Assembly: GCA_947561585.1 (NCBI GenBank)
Contig: CANNZV010001475.1
Span: forward strand, 87,731 to 151,730
Length of the DNA stretch: 64,000 nt
Direction of reading: 5' to 3'
DNA from: Caprella mutica
Taxonomy: Eukaryota > Arthropoda > Malacostraca > Amphipoda > Caprellidae
Under the pieces are notes generated by a model. It did no database searches. It was given only the letters and a program-made list of their open reading frames with translations, and had not been told where the DNA came from. Numbering within the stretch: position 1 is the stretch's first letter; each line of letters starts with the position of its first letter. Of this stretch, positions 1 through 10,959 are shown piece after piece. The translations under genes and the position numbers were made by a program.

Positions 1-129
1 TCTACTACGAGGTCTTAGATTTTGTGTTAGGTAGACTCGTAGGCTTCATTTACTATTACCTCTTCACTTCTCCCTTCCATCCTTGAGTGCAGCCACCAAG
101 GCTTGTGATTATTTTTGTCACATTCTTCG

Positions 130-300
130 GTAAGTGAAAGCATTCACGGAGTAGCTTTTTAGCATCCATGAGCGTCGTGACTTTGTCCATGTGGCCACTT
201 TCCTTTCTGACTGCTTCTTCCAGTCCCTTGTATTTCATTTCCTTTTGACGTCAGCGACATGGATTTTGGTTCCGAAGCAGACATTAAACCTCTACTAAAC
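130..300. repeat. Dispersed repeat, copy 1
   Basis: This stretch shares a recognisable string with 43,995-44,105: a segment ending in 'cccttgtattt', then 'ttccttttgacgtca', then 'gaagcagac(a/g)ttaaacc'. The copies differ by substitutions and small indels, so this is an old dispersed repeat. The superfamily is not recognisable. A short minus-strand ORF covering it has no family I recognise. Confidence 0.45.
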
Positions 301-2609
301 GTCAATACTTAAAAGTTGATGGGCTATTTAACATGTTCCATTTTAGAGTAAATTCTGTGTTATCGGACGGTTCCACATTTTCGAATATGTAAGAAATAAA
401 TATAATAATTATCATTATTAAACTCTTACTTAAATTGGTATCCATGATACCAGTACGTAAAATACAAGTTTAGAAATAAAAATCAATACATAAATAATTT
501 TTCTACGTAAAATGCGGAAACCCATATCCGATAACTTGAGCTTCCACCTAGTGCCAAAAGCTGCAAATGAGACGATTAAAATTCAGTGATTCACATTATA
601 GATAATAAACTTAAAGTGGTAATCGGACTCAATAAATATATATAATAATCATTATTTAACTTTTATTTCAATTGATATCATACCTTCAGCTATTATGTTA
701 CTAATTAAATAGTAGTTGACCTATATTTACTGAGTGAGAGTTAATCTATGGTCAAATTTTAATTAATGCATTCATTACTTTGAACTTTCATCACAGAGCT
801 TTCATCTTTATTATAAGTCGTGGCCTCAAAACATTTTCTTTAATTTGAACTCATAGAGAACGAAATATTTAAGGAGTTACAATTATATAAAAATTTAACC
901 AACTCTTTACTATTTGTAGTAAGAATAAGTTGTGATTTTGGTTATAAAAGCGGTGCTTGCCTGTATTGTTTTATTCACTTTTAAAATTTCTTTAAGTATC
1001 TCCGGATCATTTAATATGAAAATTTTTTTTTAATTAAATGCATCCTCGGTGGCAAAGTGACAGAGCTACAGGCACAGCGACGGTTTGACCCACGAACGAT
1101 TCCCGGACACGTCACTTCATTTCTTCCCATTTAATTTATATATAACACTATGTAACATGAATCTAATTGATATGCGCCTAAACGTACAGTACGTTATATC
1201 AATGAAATAAGATTTTTCAATTTTTATTTATTTATTTATTGAATGCAAGTGGATATCGTTTCGAAGCATATTAGATATATAATTAGGCGTCTGTTCGATG
1301 CAGAATCCCTATGTATGTTGTATGTCGTAATTCCTCTCTCTATTCAACGCTGTTATAACGGTATCGCTTCGATGCCAAATATACTTGATATGATGCGGTT
1401 TAGCGGTGCAAACGGATATCGGATTGATATCTACTTGATGTCACCATGTCTAATCTGTTACTAGTATTCGATTTCGGAAGAGAGGTTTTACAGAGTCGTT
1501 TAGACATCGAATAGATACATTCATGTTTGCTGGGAAATGACCTCTCCCCAATATAATTGTCCCTTACTTTTTAAACACATATTTAATGAATCTGGAATAA
1601 ATTTAACTCTTAAATTTTACGCAGCTTCATAGTTAACTACTTAATACTTATAGTCTTATATCAAATAATATAATACGACCGTAGGATTGTTGTTTATCAA
1701 TATTTTTAATTCAATAACCTCGTATCCCCCCACCTGAATATCCCCTCTCCCTATCTTAATAACCCCCACATCAAGTAGCATAGCTACTACGATCGTAAGT
1801 TTATTGTTAATCAATATTGAAGAGTTGGATTTTTCAACTCATTACTTATCCAAGTTACTATATTTTTTTTTTGAATAAGAAGAAAAAGATGCCTAGTTTC
1901 CTAATGTGATCCAAATTTTAACTAGTTTCAATTCCTAGTAGGCGTTTATTGTGTTATAAACCTGTGTCAAGTTAGGAAGTGAAGTGTTCTCTCTTGGTGT
2001 CTATTCTATCTTCTTAATTTAGTAACTCTTTCTTTATCTTGTCGATCTTTTAAATATACTTGTTCAATTCTAAATGTTACAGTTTGAATCTTGTTAGTTT
2101 GGTAACTGTTATTGTAAGTAAATAAACATTAAGTTCACTTGTCAAAAATGAAGCGGATAACGCGATTAAATATGGCTAATAGGCACGCAACTTTAAATAT
2201 TAAATATTGGATTGAGCTGGTTTAAATCTAAACAACTCTGACCAAGGAACGCTTATGGTGCACCGGTCCATGGAGACATTCGGGCATACAATCATTTGCA
2301 AGTACAAGGTCTGAGGACATACACGATGACTATCGCTGTCATAGATTATAATAACCTTTCTGATTAGCAACTGCTTCAATTCTCTTTCCCATATTCACTA
2401 ACTACGTATATATACTTTATTCAATTAAGCTTATAGAAGTTAAATGTTCTGTTTTGTCCTGGTTCGCAGGAGCTCTCGTACTTGGGGCCTGGAGACTTAA
2501 ATCACTTGATTCATTGGACCACAGTCTTCAGTGGAGGCTTCCCGAAGAATTTCTAGATTGTTGGTGGAAGTTTCACGAAGACTGACTAGCGTGAATCCTA
2601 ACCCACGCA
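301..2609. other. AT-rich non-coding stretch
   Basis: No ORF of convincing length or composition. The stretch 1,045-1,120 has weak tRNA-like character ('tggcaaagtga' resembling an A box, 'ggtttgaccc' resembling a B box), which could be a worn SINE; this is a guess. Nothing else was recognised. Confidence 0.4.
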
Positions 2610-2626
2610 CCCCCCCCCCCCCCCCC
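2610..2626 (+). repeat. Poly-C tract of 17
   Basis: An uninterrupted run of 17 C in an AT-rich background, directly followed by tcca. Such runs are length-unstable and prone to sequencing error, so the exact count should not be trusted. Confidence 0.9.
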
Positions 2627-2815
2627 TCCAGTCCAAGTTACCCCAAACTCACTCCTGAACAATTTAAATGTAAGTGTTTATTATAGGGCTTAATAGGTAG
2701 TTTAGGTTTGTAAATAGTGCATTTTTTTTGGTGATCAGCTCGAGTATTTGTATTTCTTTTTCTGTCAATTATCCAATTAAACTTAGCGTAATTTATTCAT
2801 TCAAATTCATTCATA

Positions 2816-2847
2816 GGGCACCACCTACTAAACAGTAGGTGGTGCCC
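2816..2847. repeat. Perfect 14-bp hairpin
   Basis: gggcaccacctact is followed by a 4-nt spacer (aaac) and its exact reverse complement. The surrounding sequence shows no longer inverted repeat, so this is an isolated stem-loop, perhaps the remnant of a small palindromic element. Confidence 0.85.
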
Positions 2848-3123
2848 AATTTTACTTGCAAAATCCTGATACCATATCAGATCTAACAGAACCTAATTGT
2901 ACGACATCGTGTGCTTGCACACAACGCTACAATATTATAATAAAAAGAACCTTATTAAATATTTTTGTCTTTATTAAAAGATAAAAAACTAAAACCCCCT
3001 ACCTCTTAATTATATGGGGTATCACTGCGCACGGTTGTGGCGGGAAAACAGTTGAAACTGAGAAGTGGAAAATTTGACATAATGAACTGTTAATGTTTGT
3101 AATAACATGTTAAAACGGTATAA

Positions 3124-3330
3124 AGGCTGCTTCACACATCACAGTGATCCGTCCGGTACGTCACCGATCAGAAATTTTTTATCACTGAGGAGATCCAGTA
3201 CTGTGTGACTGTGTCCGTTGAAATTAATGTAACTATACATTTTTTCACTGACACCAAATCACTGAGAGGAGAGTGACGGAGACGGACCGGTGACGTGTCG
3301 GACGGATCCCGGTGATGTATGAAGCAGCCT
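3124..3330. mobile_element. 207-bp MITE, PIF/Harbinger-like, TSD TAA
   Basis: The ends are inverted repeats of about 45 bp starting AGGCTGCTTCA(C/T)ACATCAC and containing GATCCGTCCG. A direct TAA flanks the element on both sides (3,121-3,123 and 3,331-3,333). A 3-bp TWA duplication with short TIRs is typical of the PIF/Harbinger superfamily. It has no coding capacity and is non-autonomous. Confidence 0.75.
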
Positions 3331-3761
3331 TAAATCTACAAATCTCTGTTCTAGGGGGTTATTGGAGAGTTTGCGGGATTTAAAAATCACCAGCGCAAAC
3401 TTTTTCTGATCGTTTTGAGAGCACCACATCCATCGCGACTTAACTCTAGAAATACTAATAGGATAATTGTAAGTCATGATGTTTAGGGGAGAAAAGAAGA
3501 TGCTTGAAATGATGGTGTAATCAGATTTAGGCCAAAACAAGTGTTTTCTTAATTATAAGAGGTGCGTAGTGATAACCCATAGAAAGTGTATGTGCAGTGG
3601 TACCCCGCCGACCCTATAAGTATCGTACCAATCGGTGGGTTTTATCCATTTGACGTCATCATTTACTCATCAAAGCAACAGATTATTAATTTATAAAAAT
3701 TGATTGGTAGTTTTAAAAATGGAAAAGTTTATTATTTGTTTTACATACTGACAGTAATTAG

Positions 3762-4769
3762 TAGGGCTGGCACAATATGCTTTTTGTGGTATGTTTTTTA
3801 TGCTCTTAAATATGCTTTTTATGCTCTTAAATATGCTTTTTATGCTCAATAGTATGCCTAATATTTTTTTAATCAATATCAACCAAGGAAATGAATATTG
3901 TTAAACTTTCGTTTTTTTATTTATATACTGTGTTTTTAGTTTTTATATGTTGCAAAATTGACGATCTCTTTTCATCAGAAACTTAAAAATAAGTACAGCT
4001 ATATAATTATTGTCAAAAACCAAGTGCACTAGTTTTGGTATGAAAATGGATTTTTCTATATTAACTATAGCGGAGATCATTTAAGATTTCATTTCATTTA
4101 AATTTGAAATGTTATTTGTGAATGGAGCATGCTAAATACAAACTAATAATGCATTGTGTTCTCACCGATTAATTTATGAGAGCAATCTACCATTTTTATA
4201 GTATATATAATTTGATATCATACTATAGTATGATAATCTACATAATTTCTCGATTAGCAGTTTTGAATTACAAGTAAAATTTTAAATTACTTTAGAATAT
4301 ACAAGGTTCTAGTGAAAATAGTCTTTTGTATACTATTCATACTTTCAAGCTACAAAGTTTGCATTTCATATCTCCATCAACCTCTTCCAAATCTGTAAAG
4401 TCAGAGAGCAATCTTGCTCGAAGTTGGACTTTCTCAATTTTAGGCATGGTGTCAATGTGGTTTGCGAGATGTGAATGACAACTCTTCACACCATTAACTA
4501 GAAGTGACTTATATGTTCCAGTATTGTACTAATAGAAGAGTTTTTCCAGAAATGCTCAGTTGATCCATGTTTTCATTAAAATATTATCCATACATTTGTA
4601 ATTGAAAATTTCGTATAACTTTTATTTATCAACCACCTTTTTGTGGATAAAAGCATATTCTTTTCGGAAAAAGAATATACTTTATTTAATGAGCATAAAA
4701 AAATATGCTCTAACGATAAATATGCTCAAGAATATTCTTTTATGATTAAAGCGTATTGTCCCAGCCCTA
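3762..4769. mobile_element. hAT-like TIR element, 1,008 bp, 8-bp TSD
   Basis: Termini are TAGGGCTGGCACAATATGC and, in reverse complement, TAGGGCTGGGACAATACGC. An exact 8-bp duplication GTAATTAG flanks it (3,754-3,761 and 4,770-4,777), the hallmark of hAT elements. Subterminal regions carry repeats of a 'tatgctttttatgctctta' type on one side and related words on the other. The related element at 59,048-59,915 has TAGGGTTGTGAC ends and the same subterminal words. It contains only a short coding relic. Confidence 0.8.
4338..4446 (-). pseudogene. Short coding relic inside the hAT-like element
   Basis: A 36-codon minus-strand frame starting with ATG reads like protein and contains a CxxC pair near its end. 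Upstream in-frame residues include several His and Cys. This could be the N-terminal zinc-finger part of a lost transposase. No catalytic part is present. The assignment rests on composition and position only. Confidence 0.3.
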
Positions 4770-4777
4770 GTAATTAG

Positions 4778-5252
4778 TAAATTTATATAACTTAACACAA
4801 TTAAAATTTAGTAATTCATATTCTATAAAGTATTTCATGGATATAAATGGATATACATATTATTATGTCTTTTCAGTATAGTGGGACAAATTGCATCTAC
4901 TCGATTTATACTATTTCCTAAGTTAACTCTGTACTTACGTGATGTAGAAGGTAGAGCCCGATTGTCCGAAGGTTCTTGTGCATATTTCGTTTCCTTGGAC
5001 CAAGAACACTTGATTGAAACTCAAGAAGAGGAGAAACAAAAGAGTCTCTCCGGTCTGTAGGAGCCACATTCTATTTAAATGATCTCAAAGAATAGTATGG
5101 CTCATCAGGATTCACATAAGTTGATTCACTGAATCTACTTAAAATTCGAAACTTAAATAAATTCGAAAATTTAAGTTATACATTTATTACTGAAATTTTA
5201 AAAGTATTTTATCTTAAAGATTATGAAATTTTAACCTGTAGTTAGATCCTTG
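4778..5252. other. No feature recognised
   Basis: AT-rich sequence between the hAT-like element and the 15-bp minisatellite. I see no repeat, ORF or structured element. Confidence 0.4.
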
Positions 5253-5582
5253 TCCGGAAAATTCATCAACGGAAAATTCGTCAACGGAAAATTCGTCAAC
5301 GGAAAATTCGTCAACGGAAAATTCGTCAACGGAAAATTCGTCAACGGAAAATTCGTCAACGGAAAATTCGTCAACGGAAAATTCGTCAACGGAAAATTCG
5401 TCAACGGAAAATTCGTCAACGGAAAATTCGTCAACGGAAAATTCGTCAACGGAAAATTCGTCAACGGAAAATTCGTCAACGGAAAATTTGTCCTCGGAAA
5501 ATTTGTCCTCGGAAAATTTGTCCTCGGAAAATTTGTCCTCGGAAAATTTGTCCTCGGAAAATTTGTCCTCGGAAAATGCGTC
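5253..5582. repeat. 15-bp minisatellite, about 22 units
   Basis: The unit is cggaaaattcgtcaa with two sub-blocks: about 16 units carrying 'gtcaac', then six carrying 'gtcctc' from about 5,488. The 15-bp period keeps frames open on both strands, which creates spurious 120-157-codon ORFs. A degenerate array of the same motif in the opposite orientation lies at 7,736-7,869. It ends about 60 bp from a Tc1/mariner-like element. Confidence 0.95.
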
Positions 5583-5644
5583 CATTCGACGCGAATTGAT
5601 AAATTTAAATGAAACCAAAAATTTATGAGAATTTTTTTGATATA

Positions 5645-6823
5645 CAGGGTAACGCAAAAAGAAAGAAACCCATTTTCAAATTTGTTTATTTTACAAACAA
5701 TCAAAACTAGAAATTTTCTGAAACTATAATTATATTTCCTTTACTTTTTCTGCATCTATCTTGATAGTTTGTTAAGAGTTACGATAAAAATTGAACATCC
5801 TGCAGCGAATTAAAAAAAATGGTTTGCGCTAGCACGAAATACGCAAAAAAAATTTCACAAAGGAATAATTTATTTCCATATGGTAGTAGTAAAAATTTAA
5901 TCAGTGAAATTTTCATTCAATTAACGTTTTGGTTATTGACTCTTTCATTCATGGTACTACATCTTCATCACCAATCATGATATCTTCTACATAATGTGCA
6001 TTTTTTTGCAGAAACCGTTTTGCAAAATTTAGACTGAGCGGTAAATCAGTTCTAAGAATTCGAGCCTTACATGCATCTTAAAAGGATGATATTTCACATC
6101 GTGCTTAACATTCTAGTGAAATGTGTCGTAAATGATATTTAATTCTTACCATCTGATTTATACTATTGTATTATCAATATGCTGTTCATGAAAAATATTA
6201 ATGTTTTCATGTGTTCATTCTTTTCTCCTGCGACATGATCAATTTATGTTCAAATTTAAAGTGGTTTCTTCAGGTTTGAACTTATTGACATTTGTCAATG
6301 TGGTTTTACAGTTGGTGGAAATTTTTCCGGAAAGCAATGTTCAAAATGAAGTTGAACTTACGTAAAACTTACAGTGTTAAAAAAAATTGTCACAACTAAA
6401 ACTCTGTTCTTTTGAAAGCTGCATTTTGAGGGTATCGAATAGGATATAAAAATTTATGGAGAGATGATTTTATAAAGATACCAATTTTACCTTCAAAAAA
6501 CAACTTTCAAATAATAATTAATTGTTTTATTTTCTCTTATTTGTTACAAAAAACAGTAGAGTTTAATGTTTTTACATCCATATAAAGTTAAGTATACCTC
6601 TTATAATTTTTTTCATATATTTCGTGCTCGCGCAAGCCATTTCTAGGTACCTATTTTTAATTCGCAGCAGGATGTTTAACTTTTGACGTAACTCTTAACA
6701 GATTATCGAGCTAGATGTACAAGAGTAAACGAATAAAACTGTTTTTTTATAAAATTTCTAGCTTTGATAGTTTGTAAAATAAACTAGTTTGAAAATGGGT
6801 TTCATTTTTTTTGCGCCACCCTG
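5645..6823 (-). mobile_element. Degenerate Tc1/mariner-like element with long TIRs
   Basis: Ends read CAGGGT(A/G)(A/G)CGCAAAAA and sit between TATA on both sides, consistent with a TA target duplication. The inverted repeats extend inward about 200 bp (for example the mirrored 'catcctgc(a/t)gcgaatt' and 'gcacgaaat' blocks near 5,795-5,845 and 6,620-6,680). Total length 1,179 bp fits the superfamily, but the transposase is reduced to a fragment. Confidence 0.75.
5949..6046 (-). pseudogene. IS630/Tc1-mariner transposase fragment
   Basis: The minus strand reads about 30 codons with the pattern L-x-F-A-x-x-F-L-x-K ... D-I-M-I-G-D-E and then a stop. This matches the region around the first catalytic aspartate of IS630/Tc1-mariner transposases (usually xxIIxSDE). 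The rest of the DDE domain is not readable, so the gene is dead. Confidence 0.6.
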
Positions 6824-6828
6824 TATAG

Positions 6829-7735
6829 TAGTTTAATGTACTACATTTATGTAGATGATTGTACATATAATTAACGTACCTTGATGTATTCATTAAATTT
6901 ATTTTTCTGCACAATTCATGAATGTTTTATGAAACCTTAAGCTTGATAGATATATAAAAATTTAATTAATTTAATTTCAGATAAAATATTTGGTGCATAA
7001 GCGTTCTTAACACCTAAAGATGTTGTTGGCGTTAATGAAAATTTATGCAAGGATGCCAATTGAGATTTTTAACTAAACTTTGAAGTTTTGTACATTTTAA
7101 TATAACTGGGGAAGACGAAACCAATGGGAAAACCAGTTATATCCAGTTTAATTTTGGAATGTTCAGGACATTACGGGATTTTGCACTACGTACTACGGGA
7201 TTTTGCTCGAACCATTAAAGATCTGAAAAGTTTCCTATCCGTAATAAAAGCGTCAATTAACAGCAAGTATCCTAATATTTGGAAATTAATCGCTCGAAAG
7301 TGACGATACTGTAAGAAGAAGAATTGACCCTAAACTAAAAAGAATTCAAACAAAGAGTTGATTCAGAGGCCAAAATATCGAAATATTGACAAATTATATA
7401 AAGCTATTGCAATACTCTACGAATTATGCAACAAATTTTTTGATAACTGTTGCCCTAGTTTTTCTTTCCTGAAAAAGTCCAGCTATTCAATTTGAATATT
7501 TGATTAAGTTAGTCTACTTTAGAATATTATCAATTTTCAATTAGAAATAACATAATATATTACATAGAATGAATTATTCATCATTAGTTACATCTGCTGG
7601 AAATATGTGCAATTTTAAATTAACCAGATTTAATGAGACTGCAATTATCTTCTACATCTTTTACATACAGAATATTGTTAACACTCAATGATATCTTTCT
7701 TTGTATTCCTAATTTAAGAAAAATTACTTGTACAG
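6829..7735. other. No feature recognised
   Basis: AT-rich sequence without convincing coding or repeat structure. Confidence 0.4.
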
Positions 7736-7869
7736 ACGGATTTTCCGAGAACAAATTTTCTGCAGACGAATTTTCCTAGGGTAAATCTTCTGCAGATGAA
7801 TTTTCCGAAAACGAATTTTCCGAGGATGAATCTTCTGCGGACGAATTTTCCGTAAACGAATTTTCCTCG
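7736..7869. repeat. Degenerate copy of the 15-bp minisatellite
   Basis: About nine units of a (g/c)a(c/t)gaattttccg(a/t) type. The reverse complement gives cggaaaattcgt words identical to the array at 5,253-5,582. Units are diverged and 14-15 bp long. The two arrays are the same motif family in opposite orientation, about 2.2 kb apart. Confidence 0.75.
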
Positions 7870-8355
7870 CACTAATGAGATATAAGATTATAACAGAGAT
7901 GAAATCATGTTGAGATTTGACCAAAAGCTTTTCGGTTACAACATTATATTCAACTCTCAATCATACTCCTTACATCTCTATTTTATGATACTATAATAAA
8001 CACGTTTTAAAATTCAAAAAGCATTCAAATCACTGTCCTTCGTCCCACATTCCCCCCTCTTCATTGGTACATTAATTAGTTCGTTAAAATCCCAATACCT
8101 TACCTCAAATAATTAATTTCTCAGCACCAATTGGTAAACTGTTGTTCAAATAACACCCCTAACTATGCATGGCTACTAATGGTTCTAATACTTAGTAAAA
8201 ATTAGAAAATGTAAGTATCCCACTACAGTGGTTCCGGATTACAGAACAACACTATATTTCACTTCATACAGTAAAGTCAACAATTACCTCCGCAGAATGC
8301 GAAAGGTAATGTTGAAGTTCATTCTAAAAATAAAGATTAAAATAAAGATAATTAC

Positions 8356-8445
8356 TTATCGCCATTCTTGTTCATTCTGGAGTGTTCCAGAGGTGCCAAC
8401 TTATGATATGTCCACCTGCATCGGCCGTTAACTTAAGCATTCAGT
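8356..8445 (-). repeat. Partial copy of the 13.4-13.7 kb exon-like unit
   Basis: In reverse complement this reads ctgaatgcttaagttaacgg, a short link, then ggcacctctggaacactcc and a short stretch ending in atgaacaagaatggcgataag. The same pieces occur in the same order at 13,570-13,660 and in part at 13,369-13,417. It is therefore a dispersed copy of that unit, lacking the splice-donor end. Confidence 0.6.
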
Positions 8446-8725
8446 TCGCCATTTGCATTCGGCGCGTTAACATGTGTGTGTTTTTTCCTGCTCTCCTAGG
8501 CTTAAAAAGTCTAGTTGTGCGTGCACAGTGTTTGTGATTGATTGAATTCGATTTTCATTCAAGCCTAGATGTTCTCGTATACAGATAAGTGTTTTTATTA
8601 TAGCTTTACTATTAGTTCTATAGGATATACAATTTTAGCCACTTTTGCTCGTTATTATGATTTTTTAAAAATTACGTATCTTGCGTGGTACTTGAAAACA
8701 GGCCTTGCTGATAGTTTTTAAGTGA

Positions 8726-8902
8726 GCCAGTTAACTACTAACTAGTTATAGGTTGTATGCCTATAGTCTCTTTCCAATAATTTCACAGACAGGGGAATTT
8801 CGATAACCCCCTGCTGGACCGAAGACAAACCCTAGAAATTCGTGAATAGGGTAAATCTAGTTAGTTAGTTCGAAGCCGGTATTTCGAGACCGTGCTTACA
8901 CT
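8726..8902 (+). repeat. Hairpin-rich repeat, copy A
   Basis: First of six diverged copies. It runs from ccagttaactactaacta to the 'agccgg...ccgtgct' hairpin and an 'actgc' end. Visible stems: tatagg/cctata; caggggaatttcgataaccc with its closing cctg; accctagaaattcgtgaata closed by gggt; gccggtatttcgagaccg. The last three loops share an (a)ATTTCG/ATTCGTGA core. Confidence 0.7.
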
Positions 8903-8972
8903 GCAAATATACGCTATATCGTGTATAACTAACTCACTTAATATTTTCGTCCCAAATTTACGGTGACTACTA

Positions 8973-9190
8973 ACCAGTTAACTACTAACTAGCTATAGGC
9001 TTAGCTATGCCTATAGAGTCTCTTTCCAAATTTCACATTGTGAAATTCTTCTCTACTAAGAGAAAAATTATAGACAGGGGAATTTCGATAACCCCCTGCT
9101 AGGATTGATGACTAAAACTCTAAGAATTCGTGACTAGAGTTACTAGTTAGAATAGATAAAGCCGGAAATTCGTGACCGTGCTTAAACTGG
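8973..9190 (+). repeat. Hairpin-rich repeat, copy B
   Basis: The best-formed copy, with six potential hairpins in a row: tataggc/gcctata, atttcac/gtgaaat, tctct/agaga, cagggg/cccctg, aactcta/tagagtt with loop agaattcgtgac, and agccgg/ccg-gct with loop aaattcgtga. The fifth stem reads ctc/gag where copy C has ccc/ggg, a change on both sides that keeps pairing. Confidence 0.75.
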
Positions 9191-9209
9191 ATATCTCAAA
9201 AATATGATA

Positions 9210-9390
9210 GGGTCACATAGGTAAATTGCGGCTCCCAAATTACATTGAAATGTTGCATTGATATCAAAAGAAGCGCGGTGAATGATATAATTTATTAATA
9301 TTATTTTTTAACGTGTGTTTTGAAACCATGATGTTTCTTTTGTTAGAGGCCGCAGTTAGTTAGCGTGCCGCAATTTACCTGCTTGACCCT
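9210..9390. mobile_element. 181-bp MITE, TA-flanked, copy 1
   Basis: Inverted ends GGGTCACATAGGTAAATTGC and GGGTCAAGCAGGTAAATTGC, with TA on both sides. It is inserted between hairpin-repeat copies B and C and has a relative at 9,827-10,028. Its centre ('tttgaa(g/a)c(t/c)atgat(g/a)ttt') resembles a fragment near 22,090-22,125. Non-coding, probably a Tc1/mariner-type MITE. Confidence 0.75.
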
Positions 9391-9444
9391 ATATCTAGTA
9401 ACTATTTAACTCTCTTTAAAATTTTCGTCACAAATTGGTGACTA

Positions 9445-9658
9445 CCAGTTTACTACTAACTAGCTATAGGCTTAGCTATGCCAATAGAGTCTCTTTCCAA
9501 ATTTCACTCAGTGAAATTCTTCTCTACTAAGAGAAAAATTATAGACAGGGGAATTTCGATAACCCCCTGCTAGGTTTGATGACTAAAACCCTAAGAATTC
9601 GTGACTAGGGTACTAGTTAGCTAGTTCAAGCCGGAAATTCGTGACCGTGCTTTACTGG
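9445..9658 (+). repeat. Hairpin-rich repeat, copy C
   Basis: Same order of stems as copy B. The accct/agggt stem has loop agaattcgtgac, and the final agccggaaattcgtgaccgt hairpin is intact. One base differs in the first stem (gccaata instead of gcctata), weakening it. Confidence 0.75.
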
Positions 9659-9826
9659 ATTGAACAAATATACACTATATATCGTATAATACTATAACTT
9701 TCTTGAACTTCTTTATTATATTATATGGTAACTTTACATATGTGCAATAATACTCAAAAATAAAAATTTTTAACGGGTACAAAGTGGCGTAAATTGTAAA
9801 TAATACTTGTTTGTAATCATTGCCTA

Positions 9827-10028
9827 GGGTCCCACAGGTAAATTGCGGTTCAATTGCAGTCTTTGCAAGAACTTTTCTAAAACTTTTTGATTCGAATTTT
9901 TATTGAAATTTGTTCAGATATCTGAAGTAGCGGAATGCATTCTATATTTTATTATTGTTTGAAGCTATGATATTTCTGTGGTTAGAGGACACAGTTAATT
10001 AGTGTACCGCAATTTACCTGCTTTACCC
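9827..10028. mobile_element. 202-bp MITE, TA-flanked, copy 2
   Basis: Ends GGGTCCCACAGGTAAATTGC and, in reverse complement, GGGTAAAGCAGGTAAATTGC, between TA dinucleotides. Same family as 9,210-9,390. A worn third fragment appears at about 10,915-10,955. Confidence 0.75.
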
Positions 10029-10137
10029 TATCTAGCTTATAATTGGTAGCTACTTAAAGATTGATATTGCTACTAGTGCGCTATGTATTCCATTCAAGAA
10101 GCACCATGAATTTATGGATACAATTAATAATAATAAT

Positions 10138-10331
10138 CCAGTTAACTACTAACTAGTTATAGGTTATATGCCTATAGTCTCTTAACAATAATTTCACATC
10201 GTGAAATTTTCTCTGATTCAGAGATATAATATAGACAGGGGAATTTTGAAGAGAAACCCTAAAAATTTGTGACTAAGGTAAATCTAGTTAGTTAGTTTGA
10301 AGCCGGTATTTTGAGACCGTGCTTTCACTGG
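10138..10331 (+). repeat. Hairpin-rich repeat, copy D
   Basis: Retains the leading ccagttaactactaactag block, tatagg/cctata, an atttcac/gtgaaat hairpin, a 'caggggaattttgaag' variant whose 3' stem is lost, the accct/aaggt stem and the closing gccggtattttgagaccg hairpin. More diverged than copies A-C. Confidence 0.65.
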
Positions 10332-10408
10332 AAATATCAAATATACGTTACGCTATATTGCGTATAATTTTTTAACTCTTTATAAAAATTTCGTCTCAAA
10401 TTCATGGT

Positions 10409-10607
10409 GACTACTAACTAGCTACAGGCTATATGCCTATTGAGTCTCCTTCCATATAAACTCGCATTATGAAAATTTTCTGTTTCAGAACAATTTGAGA
10501 GGGGATTCCGATATTCACTACTATGATTGAAGACAATCTATGAATTTTTAGCTAGGGCAACTAGTTAGCTATTTTAGCCGGGAATTTGTGACCCGAGCTT
10601 GTACTGG
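10409..10607 (+). repeat. Hairpin-rich repeat, copy E
   Basis: A worn copy starting gactactaactagctacagg and ending in the agccgggaatttgtgacccg hairpin. The final stem has become gccggg/cccg-gc. Internal hairpins are only partly kept. Confidence 0.55.
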
Positions 10608-10765
10608 CTTCATCTAAGGAACACTAGACATATCGTGTAACTTGAACTTTAGTCTCAAGTACCAATATTTAATTTCTTAACAAATACAGACTGTTAATAC
10701 CACTACAGATATGTTTTGCAATTGCATATCCAAGTCTGGTTCTTCAATAAAAATTTTGCTGGAAG

Positions 10766-10930
10766 CCAGTTAACTTACTAGTTATATGCTAATGCCTACA
10801 GTCTCTTCCCAAATGAATTTGCAATGTTAAGTTTTTTTTCTGATTCAGAGAATTAACAGGGGAATTTCGATAACCTCCTGCTAGGATTCAAGACTGTTCA
10901 TAGTTTTTCTAGTAGGCCAGTTTACTATGT
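10766..10930 (+). repeat. Hairpin-rich repeat, copy F (truncated)
   Basis: Begins ccagttaacttactagtta, keeps 'acaggggaatttcgataacc' and 'gctaggatt', then loses similarity where a remnant of the GGTAAATTGCGG MITE family begins (about 10,915). Confidence 0.5.
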
Positions 10931-10959
10931 GTCGTAATATACCTACTTTACCCTAATTA

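Noticed and set aside
1045..1120. tRNA gene
   Set aside because: Only weak A- and B-box-like words. No cloverleaf or anticodon stem can be drawn.
8726..10930. Hammerhead ribozyme
   Set aside because: A tgatga word appears near a stem, but the conserved GAAA strand and the three-stem geometry around a cleavage site are not present in any copy I checked.
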